Shown one piece after another: positions 51,859 to 59,766 of a stretch of DNA of 64,000 bases. The stretch's first letter is position 1. Each line of letters opens with the position of its first letter. A program made the translations under genes and the position numbers. The DNA lies in assembly GCF_036017915.1 (NCBI RefSeq), contig NZ_CP107929.1, positions 124,001 to 188,000 on the forward strand, written 5' to 3'. This DNA comes from Micromonospora sp. NBC_00421. Its GTDB lineage: Bacteria > Actinomycetota > Actinomycetes > Mycobacteriales > Micromonosporaceae. The notes under the pieces are model-generated. The model saw nothing but the letters and a program-made list of their open reading frames with translations, made no database searches and was not told the origin of the DNA.

Positions 51859-52756
51859 GGGCGTACTCCTCTGCGATCTGTTGGATCAAGCTCTTGGACT
51901 GGGACTCGTTCAGCGCTCGGTCTGTCATGTTGGCCCAGATGCTGTTGTAGGCGGAGATCTCATGCGGCTTATCGAGATAGACAGCCCCGGTTGCGGCCTC
52001 AAGGTAGGTCACCGGTGGCTCCACCTCCTTGCCGTCTCCGTCGAGGGGAAAGTCCATGATCGAAAATGCGCCGGTCATCGCCCCGGCATGCAATCCCGCA
52101 GAAAATTCCAGCACATGGACGGTTACGTTCGGTAGCTCCGCAGCCTTCAGGATCTGGTGTAGCTGCTCGACCATGATCGTGGCGCTGCCAACCGGACGAC
52201 GCAACACTGCCTCGTTCATGACTACGCTGAGTTGCGGGGCGGCGAAGCGGGTGAGCAGCCCCTGCCGTTCCACCCGTAGTTGGAGGGCGCGCTGTTGTTC
52301 GTCACGGTCCCCGGCGTCGATTGACCCCCCGGGCATCTGGAAGACCTGCTCCGCGTAGGCGCGCGTCTGGAACAGGCCGGGCACCAGTTCGGGCTGGTAT
52401 TTCCGGATGCTGGATGCGGCAGCTTCGAGTCCGATGTAAAGCTGGAACCAGCGCGGCAGGCCAGAGCCGATGTAGTCGTGCCACCAGTTCTTGTTCTCCC
52501 GGGTGGCTGCTGCCATCGCAAGCACCAGTTCGGCGCTTTCGTCACTCGCGTTGTAGAGCGTGAGCATCTCCCTCACGTCGGCAGCGCGAAAGCGGACGTT
52601 CTCGGCGCCGTTTTCGATCCGGTAGAGGGTCGCTCGCGCTCGGTCCAGTTGCTCGGCCGCTTGCTCCATCGTCAACCCGGCCGCCTTGCGGAGGGCTTCG
52701 AGCTTTCTTCCGAGTTGTCGTCGGAGCATCGTCGACCCCGCTACCGCCTGTGACAC
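51851..52756 (-). CDS. XRE-family regulator with DUF5753 domain
   Basis: A 301-residue regulator. The N-terminal helix-turn-helix (about 12-70) reads LGRKLEALRKAAGLTMEQAAEQLDRARATLYRIENG. The DUF5753 domain (about 100-290) includes IRKYQPELVPGLFQTRAYAEQVF, RFAAPQLSVVMNEAVLRRPVG and ATGAVYLDKPHEISAYNSIWANM. It forms the WhiJ-type pair with the overlapping DUF397 gene. GTG 52756 is supported by GGAGG 6 nt upstream. Confidence 0.94.
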   Translation of the reverse strand: MSQAVAGSTMLRRQLGRKLEALRKAAGLTMEQAAEQLDRARATLYRIENGAENVRFRAADVREMLTLYNASDESAELVLAMAAATRENKNWWHDYIGSGLPRWFQLYIGLEAAASSIRKYQPELVPGLFQTRAYAEQVFQMPGGSIDAGDRDEQQRALQLRVERQGLLTRFAAPQLSVVMNEAVLRRPVGSATIMVEQLHQILKAAELPNVTVHVLEFSAGLHAGAMTGAFSIMDFPLDGDGKEVEPPVTYLEAATGAVYLDKPHEISAYNSIWANMTDRALNESQSKSLIQQIAEEYARA

Positions 52757-52891
52757 CGATGCCTCCGTGTTCAGTCATGGCTGACGTCTGTCCGTCCAAT
52801 TAGACGCTGATCGTGTATCAGAAACAATAGACACGTGACCGAGAGTGTGCTTTCGAGTGTCAGCTCTCCAGAATGAGAGTTCCGTTAGACG

Positions 52892-53095
52892 TTGCATTTC
52901 GGTTCGACGTGCTTGACTGCTTCGGCGGTCGCTGCGGAGTTTCTGCTGCTCAGTGGCCGTGTGGGCCCTGCTGTCGTACTGCTGATCGGAGCTGCGGCGG
53001 TGGGTGCCGGGGTGGGTCCGCCGGTGCGCGGCGGGCCGGTGGACCCACCCCCTCCATGCGTCGATCTCGAGGAGAGGCAGGTTCCTCATGCGTGA
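52892..53095 (+). CDS. possible short membrane peptide before DivIVA-like gene
   Basis: A 67-residue frame with a hydrophobic stretch ASAVAAEFLLLSGRVGPAVVLLIGAAAVGAGVG and a Pro-rich tail. Its stop overlaps the DivIVA-like gene by 8 bp, which suggests coupling. The start is uncertain: only TTG 52892 or an internal codon is available and no ribosome site is clear. It may be a short membrane protein or chance. Confidence 0.35.
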   Translation: MHFGSTCLTASAVAAEFLLLSGRVGPAVVLLIGAAAVGAGVGPPVRGGPVDPPPPCVDLEERQVPHA

Positions 53096-53402
53096 CTTCT
53101 TCCGCCGGATGCCGGAGGACCGACGACAGGTGCCGGCGTCGGTGGGGCGTCGTCCGGCCGTACCTCATCGGTTGTTGCCCTGGCAGGTGCGTGCGTGGCG
53201 GTTCCGGCCGGCGCGGTTCGGGCAGCGCGGGCTCGACCCGCAGGAGGTACGGGAGTTCCTTGACCAGGTCGCCGGGGAACTGGCGGCCGTCTACGACGCG
53301 TTGCGGCAGAGCCGGCGGGAGGCCGGTCGGGTCAGGATCGCGCTGTGCCGCCTGCAAGCCGAGCGGGCGCACGCCCGCAACGAGCGGGAGTGGGACCGGT
53401 GA
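53088..53402 (+). CDS. DivIVA-domain-containing small protein
   Basis: A 104-residue protein. PWQVRAWRFRPARFGQRGLDPQEVREFLDQVAGELAAVYDALRQSRREAGRVRIAL is a DivIVA/Wag31-type N-terminal motif followed by a coiled coil. The full-length DivIVA is longer, so this is one of the short actinomycete versions found near DUF397 genes. ATG 53088 is preceded by gagaggcag. The stop overlaps the next GTG as GTGA. A membrane-curvature or polar role is possible but unproven. Confidence 0.8.
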   Translation: MRDFFRRMPEDRRQVPASVGRRPAVPHRLLPWQVRAWRFRPARFGQRGLDPQEVREFLDQVAGELAAVYDALRQSRREAGRVRIALCRLQAERAHARNEREWDR

Positions 53403-53653
53403 CCGAACGTTTCGTCATCCACCTGCCGGTGGTCGCCAACGACCTGCCCTCCGGGCAGCGGCTGGCCCGGGTGGTGGCGCACTGGACGCACGTCCTGCCG
53501 CAGACCGACCCGGGCGGCACCACCGTCTCCGTCGAGGACGACCAGAACGTACGCCACTGGGTGTTCTGCGACCGGCTGCTCTCCGGTGGCCGGCGCTGCC
53601 TGCTCCGTCCCGACCACGACGGCGAATGTTCCCGGCGGCGCGGGTGGCGGTGA
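53399..53653 (+). CDS. short conserved protein following DivIVA-like gene
   Basis: An 84-residue protein: VIHLPVVANDLPSGQRLARVVAHWTHVLPQTDPGGTTVSVEDDQNVRHWVFCDRLLSGGRRCLLRPDHDGEC. The three Cys residues and the HWVFCD and CLLRPDHDGEC motifs suggest a small zinc or disulfide-bonded fold. I do not recognise a named family. GTG 53399 overlaps the DivIVA-like stop by 4 bp, so the two are co-expressed. Confidence 0.65.
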   Translation: MTERFVIHLPVVANDLPSGQRLARVVAHWTHVLPQTDPGGTTVSVEDDQNVRHWVFCDRLLSGGRRCLLRPDHDGECSRRRGWR

Positions 53654-53760
53654 GCGGGCATCCGGTGCGGGCGGTGCCACGCTCCCGGGCCGGGCCGGGC
53701 CGGGCCGGCGACCGTGCCGGGCCGGCGACCGGTCGCCGTGGTGCTACGTCGCCGCCCGGC

Positions 53761-54606
53761 TCAACGGCGGGGCGCGTCGCCCGCTGTCGCCGGGATCTGC
53801 GCCATCCGGGTCGCCCAGTCCAGGGCGTAGTCGGCGACCGCCTCCCAGCCCGGCTCACCCACCGTGAAGTGGGAGCGCCCGGGGAACTCGTGGTACGCGG
53901 TCACCGCCCGCGACTTCTGGTAGAGCCCGGCGTTCGCCTTGACCAGCGACGGCGGGGCCACGTGGTCCTCGCCTCCGGCGATCAGCAGCAACGGTGGCCG
54001 GTCGTCGCGGCCGGTGTCGACCGTCGCGGCGGAGTGCGGGTCGAGGTTGGCGAACGCCCCCTCGAAGAGCACGTGACCGGCGGCCGGGACGGCGTAGCGT
54101 CGCCAGGCCCGGTCGGAGTCGTCCGGTTGGAGGGTGTTGCCGAAGGCGTACCGGAACTCGTCCGGGCTGATCTGCACCCCCCGGTGCCGGTTGACCGGGC
54201 TGTGCAACACCGGGTACGACGCCCGCAGCGTGCTGATCGGCAGCCGGAGCACCCCCTTGACCGGTGCGGACGCGATCGCCACTACGGCTGCACCGAGACG
54301 CCGGTCGGCGAGCACCTGGGCGACCAGCCCGCCGAACGAGTGGCCGATCACGATCGGCGGGCTCGGCAGTTCGCGGATCACCTCCGCGTAGTGGTCGATC
54401 ACCTGGCGCAGGGTCGTTCCGGCGATCGTGCCCGGGTCGGCGCGCAGCGCGGTCACCTCCCGGTCGAAGCCCGGCCAGGCCGGCGCGAGCACCCGGAACC
54501 CGCGTGCCGCGTACCGCTCGGCCCACCCCTCCCAGCTGCGCGACGTCATCCACAGCCCGTGCACGAACACCACCGTGTCGACCCGCCCACCCGACCCGTT
54601 CCCCAT
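53761..54606 (-). CDS. alpha/beta hydrolase
   Basis: A 281-residue alpha/beta-hydrolase. The oxyanion motif VVFVHGLWMTSRSWEGW begins the domain, the nucleophile Ser is in VIGHSFGGLVAQVLAD, the Asp in IAGGEDHVAP and the catalytic His in FPGRSHFTVGE. No signal peptide. The family covers esterases, lipases and haloperoxidase-like enzymes; the substrate is unknown. It stands alone, upstream of a 560-bp repeat-rich gap. Confidence 0.9.
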   Translation of the reverse strand: MGNGSGGRVDTVVFVHGLWMTSRSWEGWAERYAARGFRVLAPAWPGFDREVTALRADPGTIAGTTLRQVIDHYAEVIRELPSPPIVIGHSFGGLVAQVLADRRLGAAVVAIASAPVKGVLRLPISTLRASYPVLHSPVNRHRGVQISPDEFRYAFGNTLQPDDSDRAWRRYAVPAAGHVLFEGAFANLDPHSAATVDTGRDDRPPLLLIAGGEDHVAPPSLVKANAGLYQKSRAVTAYHEFPGRSHFTVGEPGWEAVADYALDWATRMAQIPATAGDAPRR

Positions 54607-54859
54607 GCCGTCCCCCCGACCTCACCCACCCCGACCCCGGCGGCATACCCACCTTCCACCTCCCGATGCCCCACCCGGGCGGACAGCACCTGGTCCCGCT
54701 CCTGCCCTGCTTCGCGCCCCACCCCGTGCTCCCGGCTTGGCGCCCCACCCCGTGCCGCTCCTAGCTTCGCGCCCCTGCTTCGCGCCGCTCCTGCTTGGTG
54801 CTCCTGCCCTGCCCACCGCGCTGCGCCCCTGTCTCGCGGTCCCACCTTCGCGCCCGGCT

Positions 54860-54937
54860 CAAGGTCGTGCTGGAACCAGGTTGTAGTGGCCTCGGAATCG
54901 CAGGAAGCCCCTACAACGTTGTTCCAGCACGATCTTG
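54860..54937. repeat. long stem-loop with 30-bp imperfect arms
   Basis: Arms 54860-54889 and 54908-54937 pair at most positions (core gtgctggaac and gttccagcac) around an 18-nt loop. It lies 87 bp from the second copy of the GTGATCAAGAGG stem-loop. Confidence 0.75.
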
Positions 54938-55023
54938 GGTGAAGCGGCTCACGACTTCCGCCGGCGTGTGTCGGTGCGGGGCGCGCATCGGCGGTAGCCG
55001 CGTAGAGCGGGTGGTTCCGGCGG

Positions 55024-55085
55024 CGGTGATCAAGAGGTTCGCGTCAGAATCCGGCTGGGAGATGACGTAAACCTCTTGATCACCG
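55024..55085. repeat. extragenic stem-loop repeat, copy 2
   Basis: Arms 55024-55046 and 55063-55085 pair over 23 bp with two mismatches and a 16-nt loop. The left arm differs from that of the copy at 13019 by one base. The loops differ in sequence. Confidence 0.85.
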
Positions 55086-55168
55086 AGGCGGGCCGGGCCG
55101 AGGCGGGCCGGGCCGAGGCGGGGCGGGGCGGGCCGAGGCGGGGCCTCGCCGGGCGGGGCGGGGCGGGG

Positions 55169-56053
55169 TCAGGTGGTGGGGAGGGTGTCGACGACGGTGA
55201 GGGGGGTGCCGGGGCGTAGCTCGTCGAGGAGGGTCTGCTGGGCGGCGCGGGGTAGGCGGATGCAGCCGTTGGTGACGTTCTCGCCGAGGGTGTCGTCGTC
55301 CTGCCAGGTGTGCAGGCCGATGTGCGCGCCCCTGAGGCCGGTGGGCACCGCGTCCGGGTCGTCCGGGACCGCGCCGAGGGCGAAGACGTCCACCCCGCCG
55401 TAGACCGGTTCGGGCGGGGGCGTGACGCCGAGGATGAAGGTCCGGCCGAGCGGGGTCTCCTGGCCGGGCAGGCCGAGGCTGACCTGCCAGGTGTGCACCG
55501 GCTTGCCGTGCCGGTACCAGGTGAGCTGGTGGGTGCGCCGCTGCACCACGAGCTGGTCGCGTAGGGCGACCGGGGTCCAGCCGCCTGCGGGCAGCCAGGC
55601 CAGTCGGCGGCTCGCCGAGGGCAGCAGAACGGCCGTCCAGCCGGTGCGGCGTTCCACCACCGGCATGGTCAGCTCGACGCCGTTGATGGTGGGCGCGAGC
55701 AGGGCGCGGGGGCGTCCGCCGGGTGCGTCGTACGCGGCGATGTTCCGGGTCGGGGTGAGGCCCTCGGTCAGCGGGGTGACGTCGAGCGGGCGGGGGTCGG
55801 CCGGGAAACCGGCGGGGGCCGGATCGTAGTCGACCACCGGCAGCCCGGCGGGGGCCGGCGCAGCGGGCGGCACGGTCCCGTCCTCCGCCGGGACGGTCAC
55901 TGTGGGCGGCGGAGCGGCCCGGTGGGTCGGCGCGGGTGCGTCGTACCGTAGCGCCGCGCCGACCAGCAGGGCCAGCACCAACAGCGCCGGCACGCCCACG
56001 GCGGCGGCGAGCGGGCCGCGCCCCCACCGGTCGATTATCCGATCAAAAAGCAC
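55169..56053 (-). CDS. L,D-transpeptidase (YkuD) with N-terminal anchor
   Basis: A 294-residue protein. A transmembrane anchor (about 15-36) and a Pro/Ala linker are followed by a periplasmic-type region, then the YkuD domain (about 165-290). It has VVQRRTHQLTWYRHGKPVHTWQVSLGLPGQETPLG, HIGLHTW and catalytic Cys in ENVTNGCIRLP. It forms 3-3 crosslinks or attaches proteins in peptidoglycan. GTG 56053 begins the frame at LFDRIIDRWG. The stop lies against a G-rich repeat. Confidence 0.9.
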   Translation of the reverse strand: MLFDRIIDRWGRGPLAAAVGVPALLVLALLVGAALRYDAPAPTHRAAPPPTVTVPAEDGTVPPAAPAPAGLPVVDYDPAPAGFPADPRPLDVTPLTEGLTPTRNIAAYDAPGGRPRALLAPTINGVELTMPVVERRTGWTAVLLPSASRRLAWLPAGGWTPVALRDQLVVQRRTHQLTWYRHGKPVHTWQVSLGLPGQETPLGRTFILGVTPPPEPVYGGVDVFALGAVPDDPDAVPTGLRGAHIGLHTWQDDDTLGENVTNGCIRLPRAAQQTLLDELRPGTPLTVVDTLPTT

Positions 56054-56145
56054 AAAAACACTCTAACGGGTACGAGGCTCCCACCGGTGGCGAACCACCC
56101 GGCCGGGAGCCCCGCAGACCCGGTCTCGCCTCTCCCGATAAGAGC

Positions 56146-56172
56146 CCGGGGGCCCTGCGCGGGAGCCCCCGG
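56146..56172. terminator. hairpin after the amylase gene
   Basis: Arms ccgggggc (56146-56153) and gcccccgg (56165-56172) form an 8-bp stem with an 11-nt loop, 32 bp beyond the amylase stop. Confidence 0.5.
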
Positions 56173-56203
56173 GGAGCTCCGCGCAGAGCTCGGGAGCGGG
56201 CAG

Positions 56204-57649
56204 TCAGGAGAGTTTGGCGCCGACGTGGAGGGCGACCGCGTCGTGTGCTGGGACGGTGGCCGCGAACCAGCCGGAGGCGTCGACCGTGATCACCGGTCCG
56301 CTGCACGAGCCGTTGGCGAAGTCGCCGTGGATCACGTCGCAGTACCGGCCGGCGGGCAGCCCCGTGTAGTACGACCGGCCGGCGACCGCCGAATCCTCGT
56401 CGTTGATGGTCAGGTAGCCCTTGCCGGCCCGGCTGAACGCTATGTGCTGGTAGCCGTTGTCGTACCAGTTGGCGACCGCCGCGCCCTGGGTGGCGTTGCG
56501 GAAGCCGACCATGTTCTGCACGACCCGCCAGCGGTGCTCGCACTCCCAGCCCGAGTAGCAGGTGGTGTCGCGGGTCTTGTTGCCGGCGTCCGACGGGGGG
56601 CCGGCGTCCTTGTTGCTGAAGGTGTAGCTCGACATCACCGTCGGCGAGCCGTACGGCCAGGCCAGCATGAACGCGTTCGCCAGTGCGTACGCGGCCCCGT
56701 CCCGGTAGGTGAGCACCCCGCCCTCGCGCTGGGTGTCGTGGTTGTCCACGAAGACCGCCGCCGAACCGCTCGGCAGGTAGCCCCACGCCTCACCGAAGTT
56801 GCGCAGGTACGCCAGCCGCTCGCTGGTGAACATCCGGGCGAGATCCCGGCCGTACCGGAACTCGTGCACGTCGCCGTTGCCTGTGTACTCGCCCGGCTGG
56901 ACCGGCTCGCCCGCACCGTAGATGACCTCCTGCACCAGGTACGCCGAGCGGGACAGCTTTCCCCTGATGGCGGCGATGTCGGCGGCCGGCATGTGCTTGC
57001 TGGCGTCGAGGCGGAACCCGTCCACGCCCAGCGACAGCAGGTCGTTGAGGTAGCCGGCGATCTTCGACCGCACGTAGTCCGACTCGGTCTTCAGGTCGGA
57101 CAGGTTGACCAGCTCGCAGTTCTGCACCTCGTACCGGTCGTTGTAGTTGGCGATGTCGTCGCCGCCGTTGCGCCCGCAGTGGTGGAAGTCCTGGGTCTGG
57201 TAGACGCCCGGGTAGTCGTAGTGCCCGTACGACGAGCCGGCCCAGCCGGTGCCGCCGTTCGCCTGGCCGGACATGTGGTTGATCACCGCGTCGACGATCA
57301 CCTTGACCCCGGCGGTGTGACAGGCGCTCACCATGGTCTGGAACTGCGCGCGGGTGCCCTTGCGGGACTCGATCCGGTAGCTGACCGGCTGGTACGCCAC
57401 CCACCACTGGTTGCCGGTGACGTGTTCCTGCGGCGGGGAGACCTGGACGTAGCCGTAGCCCTTCGGACCGAGCGTGGTGCGGCACTCGTCGGCCACCGAG
57501 GGCCAGTTCCACTCGAAGAGGTTGGCGATGACGTTCCTGGTGCCGGCGGGTGCGGCGGCGGCCGGGGGTGCCGCCACGGCGATGGGTGCGAGCAGGCTGG
57601 CGAGCGTGCCGAGGGCGAGGATCGCCGAGCGGCATCGACGTCGATGCAT
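56204..57649 (-). CDS. secreted alpha-amylase (GH13)
   Basis: A 481-residue secreted amylase. The signal peptide runs to about residue 33 (AAPPAAAAPAG). Catalytic-domain motifs: VIVDAVINHM (region I), GVDGFRLDASKHM with nucleophile Asp (region II), VQEVI with the acid Glu (region III) and FVDNHDTQR (region IV). A C-terminal beta domain completes the typical GH13_32 layout, close to Streptomyces amylases; no starch-binding domain is present. It hydrolyses internal alpha-1,4 bonds of starch. Upstream GCAA-rich sites probably bind a maltose regulator. ATG 57649 follows a ccaggagta ribosome site. Confidence 0.95.
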   Translation of the reverse strand: MHRRRCRSAILALGTLASLLAPIAVAAPPAAAAPAGTRNVIANLFEWNWPSVADECRTTLGPKGYGYVQVSPPQEHVTGNQWWVAYQPVSYRIESRKGTRAQFQTMVSACHTAGVKVIVDAVINHMSGQANGGTGWAGSSYGHYDYPGVYQTQDFHHCGRNGGDDIANYNDRYEVQNCELVNLSDLKTESDYVRSKIAGYLNDLLSLGVDGFRLDASKHMPAADIAAIRGKLSRSAYLVQEVIYGAGEPVQPGEYTGNGDVHEFRYGRDLARMFTSERLAYLRNFGEAWGYLPSGSAAVFVDNHDTQREGGVLTYRDGAAYALANAFMLAWPYGSPTVMSSYTFSNKDAGPPSDAGNKTRDTTCYSGWECEHRWRVVQNMVGFRNATQGAAVANWYDNGYQHIAFSRAGKGYLTINDEDSAVAGRSYYTGLPAGRYCDVIHGDFANGSCSGPVITVDASGWFAATVPAHDAVALHVGAKLS

Positions 57650-57728
57650 CGGTACTCCTGGGTTCGGGGGTGGTGACCGCGGGTTCGCGGGCGGTGGCGG
57701 AGCGTGGGGGAGGATGCCGACTGTCCAC

Positions 57729-57778
57729 TTCTTGCAACAGCGGCTGAAATTTGCGGAAAGGTTACAAGCGTGTTGCAG
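57729..57778 (-). promoter_or_regulatory. maltose-regulator-like sites upstream of amylase
   Basis: Within 50 bp the minus strand has TGCAAC, TTGTAA, CGCAAA and TTGCAAG elements at roughly 10-bp intervals (ctgcaacacg, cttgtaacc, ccgcaaattt, tgttgcaag). Repeated CTTGCAA/TTGCAA motifs are operators of MalR-type LacI repressors before Streptomyces amylase genes. The exact site and start of transcription were not determined. Confidence 0.5.
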
Positions 57779-58008
57779 AGCCTGTCAACGGATGGACGAC
57801 CGTCGTTGCATCGGGCGTCAGGTTCGCGCTGCGGTGGGTCCCGGCGGCACGGTGCGCCGGGCGCTACACGCGCCCCGGACCGGGGTGGTTCGACAATCCG
57901 CCGAGAATTTTCGGCACCGGCACTGATCCGTACGCGCCGGAGGTCCGTACTGGAGGTGGGAGCAAGGTCGGCCGGTGGTGGCGCCGCCGTTAGACGATCG
58001 AGGAGCAG

Positions 58009-59766
58009 ATGGCCCGGGCAAAGCAGAACGAGCAGGCCGCGACGGTCCGGACCTCCACCAGTAGCCGTGGTGTCCGGACCGTGTCGAAATCCACGATGGC
58101 GTTGATGGTGGCGTCCGCCCTGGGCGTGTTCTGGGCCGGCGTCGAGATGACCGGCAACGGCACGGCGATGTACGCGTACGGCTTCTTCTTCACCGAGTTC
58201 TTCGCCGGGGTGGTCACCCTGGTGTCGCTCAGCCTCACCGTGATGATGGGTCTGCTCGCCACCGACCGGCTGGTCCTCATGATCCGGCACCGGGTGCTGC
58301 TCCAGTCCGCGCACCGGGCCACCGGCGTCCTCGCCGTCGCCGGCCTGGTGTTCCACGTCATCACCAAGATCGCGATCGGCCGGGCCGGGCCCAGCGACGC
58401 CGTGGTCCCGTTCATCGGTGGCAGCGGGCTCTACGTCGGCCTCGGCACGGTGGCCGCGTTCCTCATGGTGAGCGTGTTCTGGACCGGCATCGTCCGGGTC
58501 CGCTTCGCCGGCGTCGGCCCCAAGTGGTTCTGGCGCAGCCTGCACTCCCTGGCGTACCTCTCCTGGCCGTTCGCCCTGTTCCACGGGCTCAACGCCGGCC
58601 GCGCCGCCAAGTCCTGGGTGGTGCTGAGCTACCTGGCCTGCGTCCTGCTGGTGGTGGTGGCGCTGATGGTGCGGCTCTCGGTCTACCTCGGCAAGCGCAC
58701 CCGCGAGCAGCAGCAGGCCGCCGCGCTGAACAAGGCGATGACCGCCAAGGCGACCGACGAGGGCAAGGGTCGGACGCTGCTCAGCGGGATCGGTCGCAAG
58801 AAGGAGGAGGAGACCAGGGACAGCCGGACCAGTTGGGCCGAGACCACCCTGGCCCCGTCCTGGAACGCCCAGACCGGCAGCGCCCGGCGTCGTGACCCCG
58901 ACCGGTTCACCGTTCCGGTGGTGCCCGAGCCGGGCACCCTGCGGGAACCGGTGCGCGGTGGCCGGTCCACCCGGGAGGCGGAGCCGACCCCCCGCCGCGA
59001 GCGCGACCTGGAACCGGCCGCCCGCCGCCGGACCGCCGAGCGCGACGAGCGTCGCGACGAACGACCCCGCCGTCGCGACGAGGACGTCGCCCCGGTGTCG
59101 GGCAGCCGCCGGTCCCGCTACGAGGAGGACGTGGCCCCGGTCTCCGGTGGTCGCCGGTCCCGCTACGAGGAGGACGTGGCCCCGGTGTCGGGCACCCGTC
59201 GGTCCCGGTACGAGGAGGAGGTGGCCCCGGTCTCCGGCAGCCGCCGCCGTGACGAGGACGTCGCCCCGGTCTCCGGTGGTCGCCGCTCCCGCTACGAGGA
59301 GGACGTCGCCCCGGTCTCCGGTGGTCGCCGGTCCCGGTACGAGGAGGACATCGCGCCGGTCTCCACCGGTCGGCGGGCCCGACGTGACGACGACGACCTG
59401 GCTGCCCGCTACTCGGCACCGCCCCGGCGGCGCACCGAGGAGCCCGAGGAGCCGTGGGACAGCCCGAGCCGGTGGCAGGAGTCCAACCGGCCCGTCTCGG
59501 CCGAGCCGATCTCGGCCGCCCCGCGCAGCGGCTCCGGCCGGCACAGCGTCGAGCCGGACGTGCCGGAGGAGCCCGACTACTGGCGTCCGCCGGCCCGCTA
59601 CGTCGCCGACGACATCCCCGTCGACGACACCCCGACCCTTGTCGACCTGGCCTCCCGCCGGGCCCGCAAGGCCACCGGCGACACCCGGGGCCGGCGCAAG
59701 GGCAAGGCCAACGCGGACGCCGTCGACGGGGCGTACTGGGCCGGGCTGCGCGGTGAAGCCAAGTGA
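58009..59766 (+). CDS. membrane cytochrome/ferric-reductase-like protein with disordered repeat tail
   Basis: A 585-residue protein. Five to six helices occupy residues 28-225 (STMALMVASALGVFWAGV, FFFTEFFAGVVTLVSLSL, HRATGVLAVAGLVFHVITKIAI, GPKWFWRSLHSLAYLSWPFALFHGLN). Paired His residues in HRATG..FH and LH..LFHG would coordinate haem as in ferric-reductase/cytochrome b domains. After residue 230 the tail is charged and disordered, with seven repeats of EDVAPVSGGRRSRYE (about 357-460). It precedes a NuoF-ferredoxin fusion by a 4-bp overlap, so it likely accepts electrons from that protein. Ribosome site gaggagcag. Confidence 0.8.
   Translation: MARAKQNEQAATVRTSTSSRGVRTVSKSTMALMVASALGVFWAGVEMTGNGTAMYAYGFFFTEFFAGVVTLVSLSLTVMMGLLATDRLVLMIRHRVLLQSAHRATGVLAVAGLVFHVITKIAIGRAGPSDAVVPFIGGSGLYVGLGTVAAFLMVSVFWTGIVRVRFAGVGPKWFWRSLHSLAYLSWPFALFHGLNAGRAAKSWVVLSYLACVLLVVVALMVRLSVYLGKRTREQQQAAALNKAMTAKATDEGKGRTLLSGIGRKKEEETRDSRTSWAETTLAPSWNAQTGSARRRDPDRFTVPVVPEPGTLREPVRGGRSTREAEPTPRRERDLEPAARRRTAERDERRDERPRRRDEDVAPVSGSRRSRYEEDVAPVSGGRRSRYEEDVAPVSGTRRSRYEEEVAPVSGSRRRDEDVAPVSGGRRSRYEEDVAPVSGGRRSRYEEDIAPVSTGRRARRDDDDLAARYSAPPRRRTEEPEEPWDSPSRWQESNRPVSAEPISAAPRSGSGRHSVEPDVPEEPDYWRPPARYVADDIPVDDTPTLVDLASRRARKATGDTRGRRKGKANADAVDGAYWAGLRGEAK
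59080..59376 (+). repeat. coding 45-bp tandem repeat in the cytochrome tail
   Basis: Seven units, most 45 bp and one shortened to 36 bp, encode variants of EDVAPVSGGRRSRYE. Alternate units are near-identical at DNA level, so copy number probably varies between strains. Confidence 0.85.

Larger units (their letters stand above)
54607..55168. other. 562-bp repeat-rich intergenic region
   Basis: No gene is supported. From 54607 to about 54860 the plus strand is C-rich with repeated gccccaccccgtgc and cttcgcgcccc units. Two long stem-loops follow (54860-54937 and 55024-55085). From 55085 to 55168 there is a G-rich tandem repeat of gaggcgggccgggcc that runs up to the transpeptidase stop. The region behaves as a repeat sink between two minus-strand genes. 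Confidence 0.7.
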
